64,000 nt of DNA from AC-32 sp963704005. GTDB taxonomy: Bacteria > Actinomycetota > Thermoleophilia > Gaiellales > Gaiellaceae. Both the position numbers and the translations under genes were made by a program. Of this stretch, positions 31,400 to 39,740 are shown one piece after another (the stretch's first letter is position 1; the number at the start of each line of letters is the position of its first letter). The notes beneath the pieces were generated by a model. That model saw only the letters and a list, made by a program, of their open reading frames with translations. It ran no database searches and was not told the DNA's origin. The stretch lies in the NCBI GenBank assembly GCA_963704005.1, contig CAVPGJ010000001.1:806001-870000 (forward strand), read 5' to 3'.

Positions 31400-31637
31400 T
31401 CTAGGCGACTGCCGCGCTCCGCGCGAAGAGGACGCGGATGCGCGGCGCCGCCTTGTTGGATTCCCGGGCCGTCGATCCCGGGACCGTGGTCACGCACGCC
31501 TGGAGGGAAAGAAGAGCCCACTGCCCCGCGTGCCGCAACCGCATGTCCTTGTTGTGCCTGGCGTGAAGCGCGCAGGTCTCCCCCCAACGGGTGATTCTCG
31601 GCCGAATCCCTCGCACGAGGGATCGAGTGCTCGGGCC
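31400..31637. other. Intergenic stretch between dapA element and HD-GYP gene
   Basis: A 71-codon minus-strand frame (31401-31616) with residues GETCALHARHNKDMRLRHAG is open but has no convincing family, and its composition is compatible with chance; I leave it as unproven. CCCTCGTGCGAGGG near 31615-31628 is a small palindrome just past the HD-GYP stop that could end that transcript. No tRNA found. Confidence 0.35.
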
Positions 31638-33527
31638 TCAGGAGGCGAGCTGCCCGGCCCGCTCGTCTCCCGGAGCGGGGCGGTCTGCGAGGGCGAGTCC
31701 GATTTCGTCGAGCGACGCCGCCAGCGCCCCCCGCACGTAGCGTGGCAGCAGCCGTGTGGCGCCGAGGGCCACGAAGCCGACGAGCGCGCTGTTCTCGCGG
31801 CGCAACGGCAGCGCGACGTAGACGTGGTCGCCCGGCAGCGAGAGCTCGTTCGCCGTTGCGGCCAGCAGCTCCTCTCGTGACTCCGCCTCCCGTACCAACC
31901 AGCTCATCAGGGTGCGCTCGGGCGGGCCCTGCCCGCGCTCGGCCTCGAGCCGGCCGCCGAGCCCGTCCTCCTCCCAGGAGACGAGCGCCGCCCAGTCGCC
32001 GTCGAGCGCGTGCCCAAGCACGGCCGCCAGCCGCCCGAAGACCTCGTCCCGGGTGCCCTCGGCCAGAGCGGCGGAGATCGCGGAGCGCAACCGCGCCGAC
32101 CGCAGCCGTACCCCGGCCCGCAGCACGAGGCCGCCGCAGAGCAGCACGCTTCCCGCCGCGATCAGCCAGGCAGCCCCGAGGCCGACGCCGGCCAGGGCGG
32201 CGATCAGGCCGCCGAGGGCCGCGAGCTCGGGCTGCTCGCGCACGTCGAACGTGCCGGGCATGACCGGCAACCGGGTCGGCGCCGCGGCGCCGCGCAGCTC
32301 GTCCTGCTCCTCGGGGCTGAGCACCGAGTACGGGTCGAGCCCTCGCTGGACGGCGATGAACGCCTTCGCGACCGCGGGGTGGAACTGGGTGCCGATGTAG
32401 CGCTCGATCTCCGCCAGCGCCTCCTCCTCGCTCAGACCGGGGCGGTAGGCACGGTCGGACCGCATCGCGTCGTAGCTGTCGGCGACGATCAGGAAGTGAG
32501 AGGCGAGCGGCAGCTCATCCGACGGGATCCCGTAGTAGCCGCGGCCGTCGAAGCGTTCGTGGTGGAGCTCGACCGTCCGCGCCTCGGCGGCCGAAAGCTC
32601 GAAGCGGCGTAGCAGGCGCGCCGAGAGCCGCGGTGCCCGCCACATCGTGCCCCACTCGGTGGGGTTCAGCTTGCCGGGCTTGCGCAGCACGGAGGCGTCG
32701 ACCGCGACCTTGCCGAGATCGTGCAGACGGGCGGCCCAGCGCAGTCGGTCGATGTCGGAGTAGGGGAGGCCCAGCGCCCGGGCCAGCTCGTCGACGTAGC
32801 GGGCGACGCGGATCGAATGGCGGTAGGTGGACGGGTCGCGCTCGTCGACGATGTTCGCGAAGGTCTCCAGGGCGTGCAGCGTCTCCTGCCTCGAGTGCCG
32901 CACGCGCGCGTGCGCCCGGTTGACGGCCAGCGCCACCGGGATCACGGCGAGGACGTTCCAGGGATGGTCGAGCGCGAAGATCGCGAGCACGGCGCCGAGG
33001 CCCGTTTCAGCGGCGGCGGCGGCGAAGTCCGGGTCGAGCGCCTCGCCGGCGCCGACGAGCTGCAGCACCCCTCGAGAGACGAGCAGGTAGACGAGCGCGA
33101 GCGCGGTCAGCGGGACGATGTCGTCGGGCAGGACGAGCCGCCCGGTGTGCCCTCCGGCGATCGTGAAGGCGTAGCCCGCTCCGAGCGCCGCCAGCGCGAA
33201 GGCCGAGGCCTGGAAGGCGGCGTGCCGCCAGCTCCCGCGCACTAGCCGGGCGAGGAGGGCGGCCGCCCCCGCGACGAGCGCCCCGCGCCACGGGCCGAGC
33301 ACGATCACCGCGGCGATGTCGACACCCGACGCAACGCGGAAGACTCCGGGACCGACCGGCTCGCGGACGCGGGCGCTCTCCGGCTCCTCGATCAGCTCTG
33401 CCGCGAGGGCAGCGGCGCCGAGCAGGGCGAGAGCCGTCAGCGGCCGGTGCAGGGCCGCCAGCGCTCCGCCGGCCGCGACGGCCAGGCCGCAGGCCACGGT
33501 CAGATACCCGAGCAGGGGAAACCGCAC
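31638..33527 (-). CDS. Membrane HD-GYP domain protein with GAF-like C-terminus
   Basis: 629 residues from GTG 33527. An N-terminal multi-pass membrane region (about six to seven helices, 1-215), then an HD-GYP domain (about 230-400) with RHSIRVARYV, HDLGKVAVD and HHERFDGRGYYGIPSDELPL, then two more hydrophobic helices and a GAF-like sensory domain. HD-GYP proteins hydrolyse cyclic-di-GMP; metal-binding HD and HH are kept, but the GYP triplet reads GYY, so activity is not assured. It pairs logically with the GGDEF protein at the window end. Confidence 0.85.
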   Translation of the reverse strand: MRFPLLGYLTVACGLAVAAGGALAALHRPLTALALLGAAALAAELIEEPESARVREPVGPGVFRVASGVDIAAVIVLGPWRGALVAGAAALLARLVRGSWRHAAFQASAFALAALGAGYAFTIAGGHTGRLVLPDDIVPLTALALVYLLVSRGVLQLVGAGEALDPDFAAAAAETGLGAVLAIFALDHPWNVLAVIPVALAVNRAHARVRHSRQETLHALETFANIVDERDPSTYRHSIRVARYVDELARALGLPYSDIDRLRWAARLHDLGKVAVDASVLRKPGKLNPTEWGTMWRAPRLSARLLRRFELSAAEARTVELHHERFDGRGYYGIPSDELPLASHFLIVADSYDAMRSDRAYRPGLSEEEALAEIERYIGTQFHPAVAKAFIAVQRGLDPYSVLSPEEQDELRGAAAPTRLPVMPGTFDVREQPELAALGGLIAALAGVGLGAAWLIAAGSVLLCGGLVLRAGVRLRSARLRSAISAALAEGTRDEVFGRLAAVLGHALDGDWAALVSWEEDGLGGRLEAERGQGPPERTLMSWLVREAESREELLAATANELSLPGDHVYVALPLRRENSALVGFVALGATRLLPRYVRGALAASLDEIGLALADRPAPGDERAGQLAS

Positions 33528-33585
33528 GATCCCTCTATCGGATGATTTGGCCGTCGGGTTAACGGCAGCCGGTCGGGGCTGGACC

Positions 33586-33658
33586 GAGGCGCCGCTTGCG
33601 GTGCCGTCGTCAGGACGAACGGGCTCTGCCCGTTTGTCCGTCTGAAATGACCGGTCGA
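33586..33658 (+). repeat. 73-bp two-hairpin dispersed repeat, copy C
   Basis: Forward copy between the divergent HD-GYP and RNase J genes. Stem-loop 1 GGCGCCGC-TT-GCGGTGCC (one G-U); stem-loop 2 GGACGAACGGGC / GCCCGTTTGTCC with TCT loop (one G-U); tail GTCTGAAATGACCGGTCGA. It ends 27 nt before the RNase J -10 box. Confidence 0.88.
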
Positions 33659-33684
33659 ACCGCGGACGCGTGAGCAAGCCACCG

Positions 33685-33690
33685 TAATAT
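33685..33690 (+). promoter_or_regulatory. -10 box of leaderless promoter for RNase J
   Basis: TAATAT lies 6 nt before ATG 33697; no Shine-Dalgarno in the gap. Confidence 0.5.
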
Positions 33691-33696
33691 GGGTCG

Positions 33697-35355
33697 ATGC
33701 CCGGAGCGGTTCGAATCGTCCCACTAGGCGGCCTCGGCGAGGTCGGCAAGAACATGACCGCCTACGAGGCGGACGGCGAGGTGATCGTGGTCGACGCGGG
33801 CCTCGCGTTCCCGCGCGACGAGCACCTCGGCGTCGACCTGATCCTCCCCGACTTCAGCTACCTGACCGACAACGAGCGTCCGATCCGCGCCGTCCTCCTC
33901 ACCCACGGCCACGAGGACCACGTCGGCGCGCTTCCGTACCTGCTGCGCCAGGGCCGTGTGCAGGAGGTGTGGGCGACCAAGCTGACCCTCGGCCTGATCA
34001 AGTCGAAGCTCGACGAGCACGGCCTGACCCGGGCCGCCGAGCTGCAGGAGGCCGACCCCGAGGGCGAGCCGGTCCGAATCGGGCCGTTCACCGTCGAGTT
34101 CGTCCGGGTCGCGCACTCGATCCCGGACGCGGTCGCGATCGTGCTCGACACCCCGGGCGGCCGGATCCTGCACACCGGCGACTACAAGATGGACCACACG
34201 CCCGTCGACGGCCTGCGCACCGACGTCGGCCGGCTGGCGGAGCTCGGCACCCGCGGCGTCGACCTGCTCCTCGGCGACTCGACCAACGCCGAGCGCCCGG
34301 GCGTGACCGGCTCCGAGCGGCTCGTCGGCGAGGCCTTCCACCAGATCATCCCCACGTTGACGGGCCGCGTGCTCGTCGCGTCCTTCGCCTCCAACATCCA
34401 CCGCATGCAGCAGGCGATCGACGTCGCGGTCGACGTCGGCCGCAAGGTGTGCGTTGTCGGCCGCTCGATGCGCAAGAACGTGAACATCGCGCGCAACCTC
34501 GGCTACATGGAAGTGCCCGAGGACGTGCTGATCCGGCCGAACGAGCTCGACGACTACCGGCCGGAGGAGACGCTGATCCTCTGCACCGGCAGCCAGGGCG
34601 AGCCGCTCTCGGCGCTGGTGCGGATCGCCTACGGCGACCACCCGGCGGTCAGCGTCGAGGCCGGCGACACGGTGATCATCTCGGCCAAGCCGGTTCCCGG
34701 GAACGAGCTGCGCGTCCACGACGCGATCAACCAGCTCGCGCGGCTCGGGGCCGAGGTGCTGCACCAGGAGGTCGCGCCCGTGCACGTCTCGGGCCACGGC
34801 AACGCCGAGGAGCTGCGGACGATGATCGGGCTCGTCCGGCCGAAGGCGGTCATGCCCGTTCACGGCGAGTTCCGGATGCTGGCCGCGCACGCGAAGCTGG
34901 CGCGCGAGGGCGGCGTGCCCGAGGACCGGATCGTGATCGCCGAGAACGGGTCGGTGGTGGAGCTCACGGACGGCGTGCCGCGCGTGGTCGACCACATCGC
35001 CGCGGGCGTCACGTTCGTCGACGGCCTCGGCGTCGGCGACGTGCGCGACGTGGCGCTCCGAGACCGGCGCCACCTGTCCGAGGACGGCGTGCTGATCGTG
35101 GTCGCGACGCTGACCGGCACGAACGGCGCAGTCGCCGGCCAGCCGGAGCTGATCGCCCGCGGCTTCGCCGAGCCCGACGCCGAGCTGCTCGACGAGATGC
35201 GCGGCGAGGCCCATCGCGTCCTCGCCGAGCTGATCGAGGACGACGTGACCGAGATCAAGCTCCTGCAGGAGCACCTCCACGACGGCCTCGGCCAGCTCGT
35301 CTACGACCGGACGGGTAGACGGCCGATGATTCTTCCCGTAGTTGTAGAGGTATGA
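33697..35355 (+). CDS. rnj: Ribonuclease J
   Basis: 552 residues. Metallo-beta-lactamase/beta-CASP nuclease with 5'-3' exo- and endonuclease activity, central to RNA maturation in actinobacteria. Motifs: GGLGEVGKNMTAYE start, zinc-binding HGHEDHVGALPYLL, HTGDYKMD, the GDSTNAERPG segment, beta-CASP CTGSQGEPLSALVRIA and HVSGHGN, followed by a C-terminal domain. It lies near dapA and ftsK, the conserved context. Overlaps the next gene by ATGA. Confidence 0.96.
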   Translation: MPGAVRIVPLGGLGEVGKNMTAYEADGEVIVVDAGLAFPRDEHLGVDLILPDFSYLTDNERPIRAVLLTHGHEDHVGALPYLLRQGRVQEVWATKLTLGLIKSKLDEHGLTRAAELQEADPEGEPVRIGPFTVEFVRVAHSIPDAVAIVLDTPGGRILHTGDYKMDHTPVDGLRTDVGRLAELGTRGVDLLLGDSTNAERPGVTGSERLVGEAFHQIIPTLTGRVLVASFASNIHRMQQAIDVAVDVGRKVCVVGRSMRKNVNIARNLGYMEVPEDVLIRPNELDDYRPEETLILCTGSQGEPLSALVRIAYGDHPAVSVEAGDTVIISAKPVPGNELRVHDAINQLARLGAEVLHQEVAPVHVSGHGNAEELRTMIGLVRPKAVMPVHGEFRMLAAHAKLAREGGVPEDRIVIAENGSVVELTDGVPRVVDHIAAGVTFVDGLGVGDVRDVALRDRRHLSEDGVLIVVATLTGTNGAVAGQPELIARGFAEPDAELLDEMRGEAHRVLAELIEDDVTEIKLLQEHLHDGLGQLVYDRTGRRPMILPVVVEV

Positions 35356-35906
35356 GCAGGCTTCGCCTCGACCGCACCTGGGCCGACGTGCTCGTCGACA
35401 ACGCCGCCGACGTCGACACCGCCGACCGGCTGATCCGGCAGCTGCACGCCTGCGAGGTCGCCGCGCTCGCGTTCTGCCGGCTGCTGGAGCGCTGGGCCCG
35501 CGGTGACGCCGCGCCGTCCACTCCGGGCGGCCGCCAGGCCGCGCTGCGCCGGGCGGCCGACCGCGCCGAGACGGCTCTGGCCGGGCTCGAGGGACCGCTC
35601 GGGCGCTACCTGCTCGAGCTCGAGCCGGAGCGCGCCGAGGGCCGCTCCTGGTACGGGGCGCCCGGCGCTGCGGAGGTGCTCGAGTGGTCGCCCGTCCTCG
35701 ACCGCGCCGGGGTCCGGGTCTCGGCGCTGCGCGTGACGCAGGCGTACCTCGAGCTGGCCGTCTTCCTCCGCGCGCTGGCCGGCCTCGGCGACGGGGCGAG
35801 GATGCGCTCGACGCCGGACCGCTCCGCGCTCTGGGCCGGCCTCTTCGACCTGCGCGAGAACCTGCTCGGCCGTGCGGTCGAAGACCTGCGCGCGCTTGCC
35901 GCCTAG
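35352..35906 (+). CDS. Hypothetical helical protein coupled to RNase J
   Basis: 184 residues, no signal peptide or membrane segment, no Cys-based motif pattern. It is Ala/Leu/Arg/Glu-rich and helical: DTADRLIRQLHACEVAALAF, then ALRRAADRAETALAGLEG and a C-terminal FDLRENLLGRAVEDLRALAA. Its ATG overlaps the rnj stop, so it is translationally coupled and may act with RNase J. I do not recognise the family. Confidence 0.72.
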   Translation: MSRLRLDRTWADVLVDNAADVDTADRLIRQLHACEVAALAFCRLLERWARGDAAPSTPGGRQAALRRAADRAETALAGLEGPLGRYLLELEPERAEGRSWYGAPGAAEVLEWSPVLDRAGVRVSALRVTQAYLELAVFLRALAGLGDGARMRSTPDRSALWAGLFDLRENLLGRAVEDLRALAA

Positions 35907-35922
35907 CTAATCTAGGGGCCGC

Positions 35923-36324
35923 ATGCTGGCCGACATCTGGATCGTCCTGATCCCCGTCTACATCCTGGCGGGTCTCGTCCTGCTGCTCCTCGTCCTGAAC
36001 CTGCTCGCGCGCGTCAAGGGCGGGCGCTACGTGCGGCCGCTCGCGCAGGGGCTGATGAAGCTGCCGTGGATCGGCAAGCGGCTGCAGAAGGCTTCGCGCG
36101 CGTCCCTGGAACGCCAGAACCCCGAGCTGGCGAGCGCGGTCGCGAAGCTCGAGCGCTCCGGCGCGACACGCGACCCGATGAAGGCCCAGCAGGCGCTCTC
36201 CCGGCTCAGCTCGGCCGAGCGGCAGGCCTACCTCGAGGCCGCCCAGCAGCAGGAAGCAGCGCCGGAGCCGATGAACCGAGCGCAGCGCCGCGCCGCCGAG
36301 AAACTCAAGAAGCAGCGCCGCTAG
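35923..36324 (+). CDS. Small membrane-anchored protein with MNRAQRRA tail
   Basis: 133 residues: an N-terminal transmembrane helix (IVLIPVYILAGLVLLLLVLNLLA), a basic juxtamembrane part and a helical cytoplasmic region, ending PMNRAQRRAAEKLKKQRR. The terminal NRAQRRA motif is common in small actinobacterial proteins of unknown function. TAATCT occurs 9 nt before the ATG. It sits between the RNase J pair and ftsK. Confidence 0.72.
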   Translation: MLADIWIVLIPVYILAGLVLLLLVLNLLARVKGGRYVRPLAQGLMKLPWIGKRLQKASRASLERQNPELASAVAKLERSGATRDPMKAQQALSRLSSAERQAYLEAAQQQEAAPEPMNRAQRRAAEKLKKQRR

Positions 36325-36364
36325 CTGACAAGGGAAGGCGCGGGCCGCGTCGAAGGACGCGGGC

Positions 36365-38539
36365 ATGGCGCGCCGTCGGAAGAGACGCACGCTCAAGCCG
36401 CGCGTGCCCAAGCGCGTCAAGCAGCGCACGAAGCGCGGACGGAAACCGCATGGGCACCAGCATCCTGAGCTGATCGGCCTCGCCCTGCTCGCGCTCGGCG
36501 CCTTTCTCGCCGCGGTGCTCTGGGCGGGCTGGAACGGCGGGTACGTCGGCGGCTGGACCTCCAACGGCCTCGACGCGCTCGCCGGCTCGGCGTCGTACGC
36601 CCTGCCGGCCGCGCTGGCGATTCTCGGCGCGCTGATGGTCGCCCGCAGCGACCTGGTCGAGGTGCGGCCGTTCCGCACCGGCATGATCGTCCTCTTCCTC
36701 GGGCTGATGCTGACGCTCGGCACCGCTCACGGCGGCTACCTGGGCACGGTGCTCGGCGGCGGCCTCGGGCTCGCCCTCGGCGGCACCGGGGTCGCGATCG
36801 TCGGCGCGCTCGCGCTGCTTGCGGGCGCGCTCCTGCTCACCGGCGCCTCGGCGGGCGCGATCGTGCGCCGCTCCGGCCGAGCCGTCCATACGGCGGCCAG
36901 GCGCTCGCTCCAGCGCCGGCCGGCCGCACCGCCGCTGCGCGTGATCGAGGGCGACGGGCTTGCCCCGGAGCCGCAGGCGCCGCCGGTCGACGTCGTCAGC
37001 GCCTTCCCGGACATCGTCTCCGACGGCGAGGAGCCGCCTCCCTTGCTTGTTCCCGAGCCGGAGCCCGACGAGCAGGAGAGCCTGTTCGACGTCCTCTCCG
37101 AGCCCGCCGCCGACTACCGGCTGCCCGACCGCGAGCTCCTGCGCGCCTCGCCCCCCGGTGGCGGCCCGAACGCCGACCAGAACGCGCGGATCGCCGACGC
37201 GCTCGTCCAGACGCTGGCGAACTTCGGCGTCGATGCGACCGTCGTCGGCCAGATCTCCGGCCCGCGCGTGACGCGCTACGAGCTGCAGCTCGCGCCCGGG
37301 ACGAAGGTCTCGAAGGTCGCCGGGCTGAAGGACGACCTCTCCTACGCGCTGGCGACGACCGAGATCCGGATCCTGGCGCCGATCCCCGGCAAGCAGGCCG
37401 TGGGCGTCGAGCTGCCCAACACGAGCCCGAACCTGGTCACGCTCGGCGACGTCTTCGCCGACCTGCCGCAGTCGTCGAGCCCCCTGGCCGTCTGGCTGGG
37501 CAAGGACATCTCCGGCCAGGCCGTCTGGACCGACCTGGCGCGGATGCCGCACATCCTGATCGCCGGCACGACCGGCTCGGGCAAGTCGGGCTGCATCAAC
37601 ACGGTCCTGACCTCCGTGCTGCTACGCGCGACCCCGGATGAGGTGCGCATGATCCTGATCGACCCGAAGCGGATCGAGCTCGGCTACTACGAGTCGATCC
37701 CGCACCTGCTGACGCCGGTCGTCTCGAGCCCGAAGGAGGCGGCCTCCGTGCTCCGCAACGTGGTCGCCGAGATGGAGAAGCGCTACGAGCGGCTCTCGGC
37801 GGTGCGCGCCCGCAGCCTGCCGGAGGCCAACCGCGCGCTCCGCTCGCGCGGCGAGGCGCAGCTGCCGTACCTGCTGGTCGTGATCGACGAGCTCGCCGAC
37901 CTGATGATGATCTCGCCGCAGGAGGTGGAGGACTGCGTGATCCGCCTGGCGCAGAAGTCGCGCGCGGTCGGCATCCACCTCGTTCTCGCCACGCAGCGGC
38001 CGTCGGTCGACGTGATCACCGGGATGATCAAGGCCAACGTCCCGAGCCGGATCGCCTTCGCGGTCTCGAGCCAGACCGACTCGCGCGTGATCCTCGACCA
38101 GGCCGGCGCGGAGAGCCTGCTCGGCCAGGGCGACATGCTCTTCAAGCCGCTCGGCACCTCGCGCCTGCAGCGGGTTCAGGGCGCGTTCGTGACCGAGGAG
38201 GAGATCGCCCTCGTGGTCGAGCAGTGCCGCGGCCAGCGCGAGCAGGAGCTGGACGAGTCGCTGCTCGAAGCGCCGGAGGCGGCAGCGGCCGAAGAGGGCG
38301 AGGCAGGCGACTTCGACCCGGACGAGGATCCGCTGCTCGACAAGGCGATCGAGGTCGTCGTCCAGACGCAGACCGCGTCCGTGTCGCTGATTCAGCGCCG
38401 CCTGAGGGTCGGCTACACGCGCGCCGGGAGGCTGATCGACATGCTCGAGCGCCGCGGGATCATCTCCGGCTACGAGGGCTCCAAGCCCCGGCGCGTACTG
38501 GTCGGCCAGGCGGAGCTGGACCGGGCCGCTCAGGTCTGA
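36365..38539 (+). CDS. ftsK: DNA translocase FtsK/SpoIIIE
   Basis: 724 residues. Four N-terminal transmembrane helices (about 35-170), a shortish linker, the alpha/beta motor domain with ATP-binding AGTTGSGKSGCIN and Walker B LLVVIDELADLMM, and the C-terminal gamma winged helix that reads KOPS-type sequences (LIQRRLRVGYTRAGRLIDML). It pumps chromosome termini through the closing septum. The basic N-terminal stretch (RRKRRTLKPRVPKRVKQR) precedes the membrane part. No clear Shine-Dalgarno. Confidence 0.96.
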   Translation: MARRRKRRTLKPRVPKRVKQRTKRGRKPHGHQHPELIGLALLALGAFLAAVLWAGWNGGYVGGWTSNGLDALAGSASYALPAALAILGALMVARSDLVEVRPFRTGMIVLFLGLMLTLGTAHGGYLGTVLGGGLGLALGGTGVAIVGALALLAGALLLTGASAGAIVRRSGRAVHTAARRSLQRRPAAPPLRVIEGDGLAPEPQAPPVDVVSAFPDIVSDGEEPPPLLVPEPEPDEQESLFDVLSEPAADYRLPDRELLRASPPGGGPNADQNARIADALVQTLANFGVDATVVGQISGPRVTRYELQLAPGTKVSKVAGLKDDLSYALATTEIRILAPIPGKQAVGVELPNTSPNLVTLGDVFADLPQSSSPLAVWLGKDISGQAVWTDLARMPHILIAGTTGSGKSGCINTVLTSVLLRATPDEVRMILIDPKRIELGYYESIPHLLTPVVSSPKEAASVLRNVVAEMEKRYERLSAVRARSLPEANRALRSRGEAQLPYLLVVIDELADLMMISPQEVEDCVIRLAQKSRAVGIHLVLATQRPSVDVITGMIKANVPSRIAFAVSSQTDSRVILDQAGAESLLGQGDMLFKPLGTSRLQRVQGAFVTEEEIALVVEQCRGQREQELDESLLEAPEAAAAEEGEAGDFDPDEDPLLDKAIEVVVQTQTASVSLIQRRLRVGYTRAGRLIDMLERRGIISGYEGSKPRRVLVGQAELDRAAQV

Positions 38540-38614
38540 GCCCGGGTCCCCTTCCCATTCGTCGCCCAAGCCGGTTAGCATCGATCGTTCCCATTGGGCT
38601 TAGGAGGAGGACTC

Positions 38615-39676
38615 GTGAGAGGAAGAACCTGGCTGCCATGGCTCGCCCTCGCGCTGGTGATCGCGCTGGCGTTGGTCGGAGCCGGCTGCGGTAGCAAGAA
38701 GAAGGCGACCTCGGGCACGACGAGCACGACCGGAGGCGGGAAGAAGGTGACGGCGGCGCTCGTCAGCGACGTGGGCCACTTCAACGACAAGTCGTTCAAC
38801 CAGTCCCAGCTGGAGGGCCTGAACCGTGCGAAGGCCAACCTGGGCATCACCGCGCTCCCGCTGCAGTCCAACTCGGCCAGCGACTACCTGCCGAACCTGA
38901 CCAAGGCGGTGCGGCAGAACTCGGATCTGATCATCTCCGCCGGGTTCCTGCTCGCGCCGGCGACGGCGGCGATCGCGAAGAAGTTCCCGGACACCCACTT
39001 CGCGATCACCGACTATCCGGTCGAGGCCTCGCCCTTCGCCAACAAGAAGGGCGTGCCCCTGTTCAAGAACGTCGAGGGCCTGACCTACGCGGCGAACGAA
39101 TCCGGCTGCCTGGTCGGCGTCCTCGCGGCGAAGATGGCGAAGAAGGCGGGCGGCAACGTGATCGGCGCCGTCGGTGGCATCAAGATCCCGCCGGTCGACA
39201 TCTGGATCGCCGGCTACAAGTACTGCGCGCAGAAGGCCGTCCCGGGCATCAAGGTCGTGACGGGCTACTCGCAGGACTTCGTCGACACCACCAAGTGCAA
39301 GACGGTCGCGCAGAACCTGATCTCGCAGGGCGCCAAGGTGCTCTTCCAGGTCGCCGGCCTCTGCGGTCTCGGCACGCTGAAGGCGGCCGACGACGCAGGC
39401 ATCTGGGGAATCGGCGTCGACAAGGACCAGTACAACGACGCCAAGCGCGTCCTGACGAGCGGCGTCAAGCGGGTGGACAACGGTGTCTACCAGGCGGTCC
39501 AGCAAGTGCAGCAAGGCAAGTTCAAGGGCGGCAGCGACCTGCTGTTCAACCTGAAGAACGGCGGCATGTCGGTCGGCAAGATCAACCCGGCCGTGCCGCA
39601 GGCGTACATCGACGAGATGAACATGTACAAGCAGCAGATCATCAACGGCACGCTCAAGGTTCCGAGCGCGCTCTGA
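38615..39676 (+). CDS. BMP/PnrA-family lipoprotein, substrate-binding protein of ABC importer
   Basis: 353 residues from GTG 38615, four bases after the strong SD AGGAGGAGG (38602-38610). A lipoprotein signal peptide ends at LVGAGCGSKKK; mature part is a BMP family domain (VSDVGHFNDKSFNQSQLEGL, VGGIKIPPVDIWIAGYKYCA and the FQVAGLCGLGTLKAADDAGI block). BMP proteins deliver nucleosides or related ligands to the ATPase and permeases encoded next. Three Cys residues in the mature protein could form disulfides. A terminator-like hairpin follows, which would make this highly expressed component partly separate. Confidence 0.92.
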   Translation: MRGRTWLPWLALALVIALALVGAGCGSKKKATSGTTSTTGGGKKVTAALVSDVGHFNDKSFNQSQLEGLNRAKANLGITALPLQSNSASDYLPNLTKAVRQNSDLIISAGFLLAPATAAIAKKFPDTHFAITDYPVEASPFANKKGVPLFKNVEGLTYAANESGCLVGVLAAKMAKKAGGNVIGAVGGIKIPPVDIWIAGYKYCAQKAVPGIKVVTGYSQDFVDTTKCKTVAQNLISQGAKVLFQVAGLCGLGTLKAADDAGIWGIGVDKDQYNDAKRVLTSGVKRVDNGVYQAVQQVQQGKFKGGSDLLFNLKNGGMSVGKINPAVPQAYIDEMNMYKQQIINGTLKVPSAL

Positions 39677-39685
39677 AAGCTGACG

Positions 39686-39719
39686 AGAGGGGCGCGCCCT
39701 GCGCGCGCCCCTCTTATCT
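39686..39719 (+). terminator. Intrinsic terminator after BMP lipoprotein gene
   Basis: A 12-bp stem (AGAGGGGCGCGC / GCGCGCCCCTCT) with a CCTGC loop, followed by TATCT. It lies between the binding protein and the ATPase gene, a usual arrangement for giving excess binding protein. Confidence 0.7.
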
Positions 39720-39726
39720 CACGGCT

Positions 39727-39732
39727 TAGACT
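39727..39732 (+). promoter_or_regulatory. -10 box of leaderless promoter for ABC ATPase gene
   Basis: TAGACT lies 8 nt before ATG 39741, right after the terminator, with no Shine-Dalgarno. It would restart transcription for the ATPase and permease genes. Confidence 0.4.
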
Positions 39733-39740
39733 CCCCCGGC

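Noticed and set aside
31401..31616. Minus-strand 71-codon gene downstream of the HD-GYP gene
   Set aside because: No family, no convincing Shine-Dalgarno, composition compatible with a chance open frame in GC-rich DNA.
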